Assembly (NCBI GenBank): GCA_003518365.1
Contig: DOYU01000020.1
Location: 225 to 12,988 of the forward strand
Length of the DNA: 12,764 bases
DNA from: Candidatus Magasanikiibacteriota bacterium
GTDB taxonomy: Bacteria; Patescibacteriota; Patescibacteriia; Magasanikbacterales; UBA922
Reading direction: 5' to 3'
Shown: positions 6,691 through 12,041 of the stretch, one piece after another
How positions within the stretch are numbered: position 1 is the stretch's first letter
Layout of the letters: each line of letters begins with the position of its first letter
Notes under the pieces: model-generated
The model's input: only the letters and a program-made list of their open reading frames with translations
Database searches by the model: none
What the model was told of the DNA's origin: nothing
Position numbers and translations under genes: made by a program

Positions 6691-6717
6691 GACAAAAATT
6701 CCTTCTTCTGATATAAG
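6689..6717 (+). promoter_or_regulatory. strong promoter for the inserted gene
   Basis: TAGACA (6689-6694), a 17-base spacer and TATAAG (6712-6717), with TG at 6709-6710 making an extended -10. Both hexamers match 5/6. The start is predicted near 6724, giving a leader of about 39 bases that contains a hairpin and a Shine-Dalgarno. It is among the best promoter matches in the window. Confidence 0.7.
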
Positions 6718-6729
6718 TTGCAGCAACAA

Positions 6730-6757
6730 ACGCAGCACGACGCTGCGTGACGGGAGG
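6730..6757 (+). promoter_or_regulatory. leader hairpin and Shine-Dalgarno of the inserted gene
   Basis: ACGCAGC (6730-6736), loop ACGAC and GCTGCGT (6742-6748) form a perfect 7-bp GC-rich stem close to the predicted 5' end. GGGAGG follows at 6752-6757, five bases before the TTG start. No T-tract follows the stem, so it is not a terminator. It could stabilise the mRNA or influence ribosome access. Confidence 0.6.
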
Positions 6758-6762
6758 AAAGG

Positions 6763-7200
6763 TTGAAAACACAGATCATTCTCGTGCGTGCCTTCGATCG
6801 GCAGACTGATCGCCGAGCTACAGCTCGTAAGATCGTCCAGATGATCGAGAGCAAGGAGATCAGGGCGAGTCACTTCGTCACCGCCCTCGACGGCGGAGAC
6901 AGTATGATTACCCAAGGAGACCTCTGGAATGCCTCTCGTGAGTCGACACACTCTGTCGTTCGAAGAGGTGACCTGAACCACGCTGAAAACGCATGGGAGA
7001 CGCTACGAGGAATGCTGAATGGCGAACCGCTGATCGTCATTGCCGGCGCTGCTGCGACGGATGCGATTCTCGACATTGCCACTAACTCCAGCGCGAACTG
7101 GCTCCTCAAGCCCGGCTCGTGCGCGTGCTTCGAAATGAACGAGTATGGACATCTCGTCGGGGACATCGAGACGCTCCTGCCGATCGAGCACGCCAACTAG
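6763..7200 (+). CDS. GC-rich inserted gene; possibly a degenerate histidine-phosphatase-fold protein
   Basis: A 145-aa soluble protein with no family I can name firmly. The TTG start at 6763 is fixed by a well-spaced GGGAGG. The base composition is clearly more GC-rich than its neighbours, and it lies on the opposite strand from the metabolic genes it separates. It begins MKTQIILVRAF, which resembles the first strand of histidine phosphatases (xxLVRHG), but the catalytic His-Gly is Ala-Phe. Late in the protein EPLIVIAGAAATDAIL resembles the second strand-helix unit (vlvVsHgxxixall), again with the His missing. The final WLLKPGSCACFEM resembles the family's l.pgsv..le strand. The fold assignment is weak and, if right, the protein is catalytically dead. 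It is bounded by its own promoter, its own terminator and 30-bp inverted repeats, suggesting horizontal acquisition. Antisense frames exist but lack such signals. Confidence 0.82.
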   Translation: MKTQIILVRAFDRQTDRRATARKIVQMIESKEIRASHFVTALDGGDSMITQGDLWNASRESTHSVVRRGDLNHAENAWETLRGMLNGEPLIVIAGAAATDAILDIATNSSANWLLKPGSCACFEMNEYGHLVGDIETLLPIEHAN

Positions 7201-7226
7201 CCCACCAACAAGACCCACCAACGCAA

Positions 7227-7270
7227 AAGTGACCCACCGGTCCAGCGCGTCGGTGGGTCACTTCTTTTTT
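7227..7270 (+). terminator. strong intrinsic terminator of the inserted gene
   Basis: A 13-bp perfect stem, AAGTGACCCACCG (7227-7239) with CGGTGGGTCACTT (7251-7263), an 11-base loop, and a T-run at 7265-7270. Two further CCCACC copies (7201-7206 and 7214-7219) just after the stop codon could compete for the GGTGGG arm. Confidence 0.93.
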
Positions 7271-7301
7271 ATACGGTTGGTAAGCAGAGTAAGAAGAATA
7301 G

Positions 7302-7430
7302 GCAGAGTAAGCATATATACTGTCATGCTGAATTTATTTCAGCATCTTTCTTACCAAGCGACGTCATCAATGAAACAGATTCTGAAATAAATTCAGAATG
7401 ACATAGCAAAATGCTTGTAGCTTACTCTGC
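7302..7430. repeat. nested palindromic intergenic element (MITE-like)
   Basis: The outer ends are GCAGAGTAAGC (7302-7312) and its reverse complement (7420-7430). Inside, a 27-base arm (7321-7347) and an inverted arm (7377-7403) match at 25 of 27 positions. Each arm is itself a hairpin: ATGCTGAA/TTCAGCAT (7325-7332/7338-7345) and ATTCTGAA/TTCAGAAT (7379-7386/7392-7399), both with 5-base loops. The two arm-to-arm differences compensate each other within each hairpin. No coding potential. Related palindromes ending in TGTCAT...ATGACA are, from memory, widespread in bacterial intergenic DNA. Confidence 0.8.
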
Positions 7431-7447
7431 TTACAAGCTTATTCTGC
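7418..7447 (-). repeat. GCAGAATAAGC-type repeat, right inverted copy
   Basis: The reverse complement of this 30-base block matches 6659-6688 at 28 of 30 positions. It overlaps the end of gnd: the repeat's own GCAGAATAA supplies the Ala-Glu-stop of gnd (stop at 7439-7441). Together with the left copy it brackets the inserted gene. Confidence 0.8.
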
Positions 7448-8866
7448 TGTGTGTTCCCAATCCGTATGAAACGTACCAGGCTTATCAATCCGTTCGTAGG
7501 TATGCGCCCCAAAATAATCTCGAAGGCCTTGAATAACATTGGCAGGAAGCTGAGCCGAAATCATGGATTCAAAATACGAAAGTGATGATGCAAATGCAGG
7601 GTTTGGAATGCCGGCGTCTGCGGTGAATGATACAAGTGAACGAAATGCTGGTGCATGTTTTTTCATAATAGCCGCAACGGTTGGAACCACAAAGACGTGC
7701 GTATCATTTTTCTTATGAGATGCGTATGCAATATGCAACATGTTCAGCATTTTTGCGCGGATAATGCAGCCACCTTCCCAGATACGTGACACCTCACCCA
7801 TATCAATATCCCATTTTTCTTCTCGTGACGCTGTTTGTATCAAGTCATACCCTTGTGCAAACACAGAAAGCATTGCCGCGAACAAGGCATCTTCGAGTGT
7901 ACGTACAAATCTGGTTTTTGCAATTGTCGACTTTTTGTATTTTGTCTTGTATATTTTTTCGAGCTGTGTTCGTTCTTCTTTTTTTGTAGAAATAAACCGG
8001 GCAAAGACTGCCTCTGTAATTGTAGGCACTGCGACTCCACGATCAAGTGCATCAATCGATGCCCACTTCCCTGTTCCTTTATTACTTGCCTTGTCAAGAA
8101 TGTGATAGATAAGATACTCATCTTCGCCAGGCTTGCATCCCTTCTCGAGTACTGGCACAGCAATCTCCATGAGAAAAGATTCTAGTTTTCCCTTATTAAA
8201 TCTGTGGAATACTTCTCCAATCTCCGGAGCCGACATATCAAACACAGTATGCAACGTATGATACGCTTCGGCGATGAGCTGCATGATGCCGTATTCAATA
8301 CCATTGTGCACCATTTTCACATAGTGTCCTGCTCCCCCGTCACCAATATATGTCACACATGGATTTCCTTTGAAATCTTTTGCAGCGATTGCTTCGAATA
8401 TTTTTTTTGTAGAAGCGTACGCTTTTTTACTTCCACCAGGCATCAGGCTTGGCCCATTGAGTGCACCATCTTCCCCACCAGAGACACCGGTGCCGATATA
8501 TAGCAAGCCTCGTTTCTTCAGCATATCAGCACGACGCTCGGTATCGCGATAAAATGAGTTGCCGCCGTCAATAATGATGTCTCCTTTATCAAGATGTGCA
8601 AGGAGCCCATTGATTGTCATATCAACGGGTTTACCGTCTTTTATCATGAGCATAATTTTTCGCGGTCGTTTGAGCGAACGCACGAATGCACTCATCTGTT
8701 CAAAGCCAAAAAAATCGCCTTCATGTTCTTTTAAAAACGTCTTTGTCACACTATGCGTTCGATTGTACACAGACACATGCAATCCTTGATGCTCCATGTT
8801 CTGTGCAAGGGCTTGGCCCATGGGTCCGAGACCAATAAGACCGATATCTGACAGGCGTTGTTTCAT
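7439..8866 (-). CDS. gnd: 6-phosphogluconate dehydrogenase, decarboxylating
   Basis: Converts 6-phosphogluconate to ribulose 5-phosphate, CO2 and NADPH. The 475-aa length matches the long dimeric class. The Rossmann loop is IGLGPMGQAL (11-20), with NRT (35-37) positioned for the NADP 2'-phosphate. IIIDGGNSFYRDTERR (97-112), GTGVSGGEDGALNGPSLMPG (125-144) and the catalytic YVKMVHNGIEYGIMQLIAEA (182-201) are intact, with K184 and E191. DKASNKGTGKWAS, GGCIIRAKMLN and the tail LRDYFGAHTYERIDKPGTFH match the C-terminal domain. A TTG at 8878 (MPVT) is possible, but ATG at 8866 places the coenzyme strand properly and keeps T at -1. It lies 18 bases after the isomerase gene. The protein ends EHTAE beyond the usual FHT-D/E-W end, and the last codons fall inside an intergenic repeat. 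Confidence 0.97.
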   Translation of the reverse strand: MKQRLSDIGLIGLGPMGQALAQNMEHQGLHVSVYNRTHSVTKTFLKEHEGDFFGFEQMSAFVRSLKRPRKIMLMIKDGKPVDMTINGLLAHLDKGDIIIDGGNSFYRDTERRADMLKKRGLLYIGTGVSGGEDGALNGPSLMPGGSKKAYASTKKIFEAIAAKDFKGNPCVTYIGDGGAGHYVKMVHNGIEYGIMQLIAEAYHTLHTVFDMSAPEIGEVFHRFNKGKLESFLMEIAVPVLEKGCKPGEDEYLIYHILDKASNKGTGKWASIDALDRGVAVPTITEAVFARFISTKKEERTQLEKIYKTKYKKSTIAKTRFVRTLEDALFAAMLSVFAQGYDLIQTASREEKWDIDMGEVSRIWEGGCIIRAKMLNMLHIAYASHKKNDTHVFVVPTVAAIMKKHAPAFRSLVSFTADAGIPNPAFASSLSYFESMISAQLPANVIQGLRDYFGAHTYERIDKPGTFHTDWEHTAE

Positions 8867-8884
8867 AGTGACAGGCAATGTTTG

Positions 8885-9856
8885 TTATGATGCAATCATT
8901 TTTTTAAATTCTTCTACCATAGGCACGTGCTCTGATTCGAGACCATACAACGCTGCTGTATGCACCGCAGTCCAGTCTGCAAGCAAGAGTGAACGGAATA
9001 TTTTTTCAAGCCGTGTGTTCCCATCAAGAGCAAGCCGAGTGACTGGTAATCCACGCTTGCTATATAGCGTTGCCAATACATCCATACGCTGTTGCACTTT
9101 TGGATGATCATCACCGTCTTCGAGTAGGACCACGTGAAAAGGTGCAGCCAAATGTTTCATTGTTGGCACAACGTCAAATCCAGTCATTTCATTATGATTC
9201 AACTCTGGAAAGACATTGTAAAATGCCGGGATCTTGCCTGTTTCATTCAATTTTATTTTCCAGTTCCAGGCAACAGTTTCATTTGCGCGAGATGCATATA
9301 CGAGCGGCACACGATCTTTCATCGCTGCAGCAAGATCTTTCCCAGCCTGTTCGATATCGGCTGGATCGATAATAGTTCTAAGTGATTGCGTTTCTTTGAG
9401 AAAAGCATCTTTCCCCGTGAGTGAGAGCAGTGCCATGAAACTAAATGCCAACGCACTACGTGGCTGAATACCTGTGTCAGGAATCGCAACATATGGCACA
9501 CCGTCTGCTTTTGCTAGTTCAAGAAGTGTTCCACCGACCGCAATCGCAGCGAGTGCATACCCTTTTTCTTTTGCTTCGTTATATGCTTCAATGACTTCCT
9601 CAGTATTGCCAGAGTATGAGCTTGCGATGAACAAACTCTTGGCAGCTTTTTCTGCTGACACCAGGGGTAAGCCATAATCACGATGAATGATAATGTCGGT
9701 GTGAGGAGCAACAGCAAGAAGAAGATCTGCATTGAGGTGTGAGCCTCCCATGCCAGTGAGTACAAAAGAATCAGTTACTTTCAGATTTTCTTTATTTTCT
9801 ACGACAGGCTGAAATTCGAATTGTGTGGAAAATGCTAGGACGGCATCACGCATCAT
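8885..9856 (-). CDS. bifunctional phosphoglucose/phosphomannose isomerase
   Basis: Interconverts glucose 6-phosphate, fructose 6-phosphate and probably mannose 6-phosphate. The 323-aa length and motifs match the small archaeal/bacterial PGI/PMI family, not the 550-aa classical Pgi. The first SIS domain has TGMGGSHLNADLLLAV (34-49) and the phosphate-binding SSYSGNTEEVIEAYNEA (79-95). PRSALAFSFMALL (132-144) is the second family signature. PELNHNEMTGFDVV (217-230) carries the catalytic Glu (E218) and neighbouring His. ATG at 9856 or the adjacent ATG at 9853 starts the protein; AT-ATG context favours 9856. It lies 19 bases after the glutaredoxin gene and 18 before gnd, so these are probably one transcript. 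It supplies glucose 6-phosphate to the oxidative pathway and links it to glycolysis and mannose-sugar synthesis. Confidence 0.93.
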   Translation of the reverse strand: MMRDAVLAFSTQFEFQPVVENKENLKVTDSFVLTGMGGSHLNADLLLAVAPHTDIIIHRDYGLPLVSAEKAAKSLFIASSYSGNTEEVIEAYNEAKEKGYALAAIAVGGTLLELAKADGVPYVAIPDTGIQPRSALAFSFMALLSLTGKDAFLKETQSLRTIIDPADIEQAGKDLAAAMKDRVPLVYASRANETVAWNWKIKLNETGKIPAFYNVFPELNHNEMTGFDVVPTMKHLAAPFHVVLLEDGDDHPKVQQRMDVLATLYSKRGLPVTRLALDGNTRLEKIFRSLLLADWTAVHTAALYGLESEHVPMVEEFKKMIAS

Positions 9857-9875
9857 ATAATTTCAGAATACTAAA

Positions 9876-10121
9876 TTAGAGTGCTGTCAATTTCCCCTCG
9901 TCATGAAGTTTTTTCAGCGCATCATATCCACCAATGAGCTCATCGCCATGCATAATAATAGGTACCGTCATATGTCCGGTCTTCGCAATCATCTCGTCAC
10001 GTATTTCAGGATTCGCAAGCACATCCACCTCTGTGTAGGGGATATTGAGTGATTCGAGCAGTTGCTTTGCTTGACGGCAAAAGCCGCAGGTAGGCGTCGT
10101 GTATAAAGTAATAGTTGCCAT
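9876..10121 (-). CDS. glutaredoxin
   Basis: An 81-aa thioredoxin-fold disulfide oxidoreductase, complete as a single domain. The active site is TPTCGFCRQAK (9-19) with Cys12 and Cys15, the CxxC dithiol class with Gly-Phe between. The cis-proline loop TVPIIMHGDELIGGYDALKK (52-71) includes Pro54 and the glutathione-binding GGYD. There is no signal peptide, so it acts in the cytoplasm. It may use glutathione or another low-molecular-weight thiol or a thioredoxin reductase; the sequence does not decide this. ATG at 10121 has the AT-ATG context and lacks a Shine-Dalgarno. It is the first gene after an extended -10 promoter and precedes the isomerase and gnd by short gaps, a context that couples NADPH supply to thiol redox. 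Confidence 0.93.
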   Translation of the reverse strand: MATITLYTTPTCGFCRQAKQLLESLNIPYTEVDVLANPEIRDEMIAKTGHMTVPIIMHGDELIGGYDALKKLHDEGKLTAL

Positions 10122-10145
10122 ATGGATAATAAAAACAATACAAAT

Positions 10146-10154
10146 AGTATACCA
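10146..10154 (-). promoter_or_regulatory. extended -10 promoter for glutaredoxin-isomerase-gnd
   Basis: On the minus strand TGG-TATACT (10154-10146), with no good -35. The start near 10139 leaves a leader of about 17 bases. The element overlaps a small dyad TACCA...TGGTA (about 10150-10164), which might be an operator or chance. Confidence 0.5.
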
Positions 10155-10182
10155 AAGATATGGTACTTCTGCATCTCCCTAA

Positions 10183-10818
10183 TCAGGGGGTCAAAAGATA
10201 CCCTTTCAATGGGCAATCTTCATGCTTGCATCGCGCCGAACAAAAGTGTCTCCCATACTCAATTGCATAGTAGGTAAATGCAAACCATTCTTTCTGGGGC
10301 AATATCGCCATGAGGTCACGTTCGATGATTTCAGGATTGGATGAATCAGTCAGTCCAAAATGCAATGCAAACCGTTTTACATGTGTGTCAACGGCAATCC
10401 CTTCTGCAATACCATAAACATTCCCGAGAACTACATTTGCAGTTTTTCTCCCCACACCAGGAATCAGTATCAATGCTTCCATTGTTTTTGGAATATGTCC
10501 ATCAAATTGCTCTGCAACAATTTTTGCGCCAGCTAATATATTTTTTGCTTTGTTTTTATAAAACCCAGTTGAGTATATATCTTGTTCAAACTCTTGTCTA
10601 TCTGCGTCAACATAATCCTGCAATGTCGGATATTTTTTGAAAAGGACTTTTGTTACTTTATTTACCTGTTTGTCAGTACACTGCGCTGAGAGTACAACGG
10701 CGACTACAAGCTCCCAATTATTCGAATATTCTAAAATCATCTTGGCTTCTGGAACAAGTTTTTTTAAATCTTTGAGCAATATCCGTATTTTTTTCTTTCG
10801 TTCTTGAAGTGTCAACAT
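10183..10818 (-). CDS. nth: endonuclease III (DNA glycosylase/AP lyase)
   Basis: Removes oxidised pyrimidines and cleaves abasic sites in base-excision repair. The 211-aa protein has the HhH-GPD fold: VVLSAQCTDKQVN (41-53), the helix-hairpin-helix LILIPGVGRKTANVVLGNVY (116-135) with the catalytic lysine K125, and the catalytic aspartate D144 in AVDTHVKRFALHFGLT (142-157). The C-terminal iron-sulfur loop is unusual. It has only three cysteines, at 193, 197 and 202 (HFCSARCKHEDCPLKGYLL), instead of the usual C-x6-C-x2-C-x5-C, and the fourth is missing because the chain stops ten residues later. The cluster may therefore be lost or coordinated differently. Start ATG 10818 has AT-ATG context. It is upstream of glutaredoxin with a 61-base gap holding a promoter. 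Confidence 0.95.
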   Translation of the reverse strand: MLTLQERKKKIRILLKDLKKLVPEAKMILEYSNNWELVVAVVLSAQCTDKQVNKVTKVLFKKYPTLQDYVDADRQEFEQDIYSTGFYKNKAKNILAGAKIVAEQFDGHIPKTMEALILIPGVGRKTANVVLGNVYGIAEGIAVDTHVKRFALHFGLTDSSNPEIIERDLMAILPQKEWFAFTYYAIEYGRHFCSARCKHEDCPLKGYLLTP

Positions 10819-10849
10819 ATATTCCGGTACGAAAAAGGATTAAACTTCA

Positions 10850-10867
10850 GTGTCATCAATGATTTCA
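10850..10867 (+). repeat. 18-bp direct repeat, copy 1
   Basis: GTGTCATCAATGATTTCA, identical to 11018-11035, with a similar TTTAAAAA continuation after both. The core GTCATCAATGA also occurs at 7363-7373 in the gnd/cassette intergenic element. Confidence 0.75.
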
Positions 10868-10869
10868 TT

Positions 10870-10957
10870 TAAAAAACAGCAGATTAAGCAGATAAAAATG
10901 GATTAGAAGGACAAAATACACTTGCTCTCATCTGTTCTAATCCGTTTAATCTGCTGT
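10870..10957 (-). terminator. inverted repeat with T-run: likely terminator of the DUF1761-tspO transcript
   Basis: Outer arms ACAGCAGATTAA (10876-10887) and its complement (10946-10957), and inner arms GGATTAGAA (10900-10908) and TTCTAATCC (10935-10943), form an interrupted stem. Read on the minus strand it is followed by a short T-run (10876-10871). It lies between tspO and nth, so it could end the upstream transcript. The unit CAGCAGATTAAGCAGAT resembles the GCAGAGTAA repeats around 6660 and 7425. Confidence 0.55.
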
Positions 10958-11017
10958 AAAAAAACAGACAGAGCAAATTCAAAGGATTCACCATCAGTGT
11001 AATCCTCTTTCAAGTCT

Positions 11018-11035
11018 GTGTCATCAATGATTTCA
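11018..11035 (+). repeat. 18-bp direct repeat, copy 2 (contains the tspO stop codon)
   Basis: An exact second copy of 10850-10867. Positions 11033-11035 are the TGA stop of tspO on the minus strand. Between the copies (10868-11017) lies the inverted repeat and a short stretch in which I see no gene. Confidence 0.75.
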
Positions 11036-11545
11036 GTTTAAAAACATAATCCGCATGGTAAGGTAGGATGCAAAAAGAACCCATACGGCATACGGAAGAA
11101 GGAGATAACTTGCAACGCGTGATATCTTCCAAGAAAATGCAACCATGGCAATGATCGTGATCTCAAGAAGCACGATCTCAAATGCGGCAAGAGAAATTGT
11201 GTGAAACAAAAAAAACAAACATGTCCAAAGCACATTGAGAAATGCATTCACGCCAAAGAGCCACTGCAGTGCCCTAAATTCATCTTTTGATTCCCTTGTG
11301 GCAAACAAATGCAATGTTTTCTTCGGCCCCTCGTGCCAAATAATATACGCAGCTCCAGCTGTCATGATATAGATGGCTGTCCATACAATAGGAAAAAGCC
11401 AATCTGGTGGAACAATCGTCGGTAAGGTGAGTGTTGTTTTGTACCATTCCATGCCAAGCTCAGTAAACAGTGCACCAAGCACCGCAACAGTAACAGCGAC
11501 TGTCGGAATGATGAAATGGTGAGGTTTTGCATGTAGGTGACGCAT
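11033..11545 (-). CDS. tspO: TspO/MBR family membrane protein
   Basis: A 170-aa five-helix membrane protein homologous to TspO and the mitochondrial translocator protein, which bind porphyrins and other hydrophobic ligands. Its physiological role in most bacteria is unsettled. The family signature is clear: EWYKTTLTLPTIVPPDWLFP (33-52), then VWTAIYIMTAGAAYIIW (54-70). GVNAFLNVLWTCLFFLFH holds helix 3, and LLPYAVWVLFASYLTMRIMFLN is the conserved final helix. Two aromatic W residues in the PPDW..P.VWT loop region are kept. The start ATG at 11545 has AT-ATG context and no Shine-Dalgarno. It starts nine bases after the DUF1761 stop, so the two are co-transcribed. Its stop codon lies within an intergenic direct repeat. 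Confidence 0.92.
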   Translation of the reverse strand: MRHLHAKPHHFIIPTVAVTVAVLGALFTELGMEWYKTTLTLPTIVPPDWLFPIVWTAIYIMTAGAAYIIWHEGPKKTLHLFATRESKDEFRALQWLFGVNAFLNVLWTCLFFLFHTISLAAFEIVLLEITIIAMVAFSWKISRVASYLLLPYAVWVLFASYLTMRIMFLN

Positions 11546-11554
11546 ATATTTGTA

Positions 11555-11992
11555 TTACATCATTGCGCCAATAATAACTCCCATGACAACGAGGCGCACA
11601 AGCCATTGTCCTGCATTGATAAGCCAAAGGCTCCAAGGTCTTTTTTCCCAAAGAACAGAATCTAACAAACTCGTTGCAAGGAAACCAAGCCATACCAAAA
11701 AACTCGTGGTGAACGCGATGTACATAGCATCAGCAGATCCTGTGAGATTGCCTTTCCAGACATACAAGCCCTCAATGAGATACGCCAAGACAAAGGACAC
11801 AAGAAATACACTCACAAGTGAAACGCCCATTCTCCACATCATCCCTTTTTTTTCTTTCATCTGTTCCGGTGTAGGTGAGATACCGATAGCCTTCATCCAT
11901 GCTTTACCAAAAAAAGGAGGCATATACCACAGAAAGCCGATGAAAAACCCAGCAAGTGCCGCGACTGCGACTGTGAGATAATTGACGTCCAT
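11555..11992 (-). CDS. DUF1761 family membrane protein
   Basis: A 145-aa protein with four predicted transmembrane helices (about 5-24, 55-75, 87-110 and 124-144). The N-terminus MDVNYLTVAVAALAGFFIG followed by FLWYMPPFFGKAWMKAIG is the DUF1761 hallmark (N..AV..A....G.LWY.P..FGK.WM). The family's function is unknown; members occur as stand-alone inner-membrane proteins. ATG at 11992 has AT-ATG context. It is the first gene of a two-gene unit with tspO. Its promoter is not obvious; its start codon is adjacent to the -35 region of the divergent methyltransferase promoter, so the two promoters must overlap. Confidence 0.88.
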   Translation of the reverse strand: MDVNYLTVAVAALAGFFIGFLWYMPPFFGKAWMKAIGISPTPEQMKEKKGMMWRMGVSLVSVFLVSFVLAYLIEGLYVWKGNLTGSADAMYIAFTTSFLVWLGFLATSLLDSVLWEKRPWSLWLINAGQWLVRLVVMGVIIGAMM

Positions 11993-12010
11993 ATGTTTTT
12001 TGTTTATAAC
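11982..12010 (+). promoter_or_regulatory. sigma70 promoter for the O-methyltransferase gene
   Basis: TTGACG (11982-11987), 17 bases and TATAAC (12005-12010), both 5/6 matches. The predicted start near 12017 gives a leader of about 25 bases without a Shine-Dalgarno. The -35 lies within the first codons of the divergent DUF1761 gene. Confidence 0.65.
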
Positions 12011-12041
12011 TAATGGTACTTCCCTTTCATGATATCAATCT

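Noticed and set aside
6870..7196. A 108-codon minus-strand frame opposite the inserted gene
   Set aside because: The plus-strand frame has promoter, Shine-Dalgarno and terminator; the antisense frame has none and arises from the higher GC content.
5350..8880. Recurrent word TGACAGGC near 5357, 6556, 8849 and 8869
   Set aside because: Mostly inside coding sequence in different frames and without symmetric or positional order; probably chance.
10150..10164. Dyad TACCA/TGGTA at the glutaredoxin promoter as a repressor operator
   Set aside because: Only five base pairs per arm and no second copy elsewhere in the window.
11550..11981. A 143-codon plus-strand frame opposite DUF1761
   Set aside because: Shadow of the real minus-strand membrane-protein gene; the translation shows no domain.
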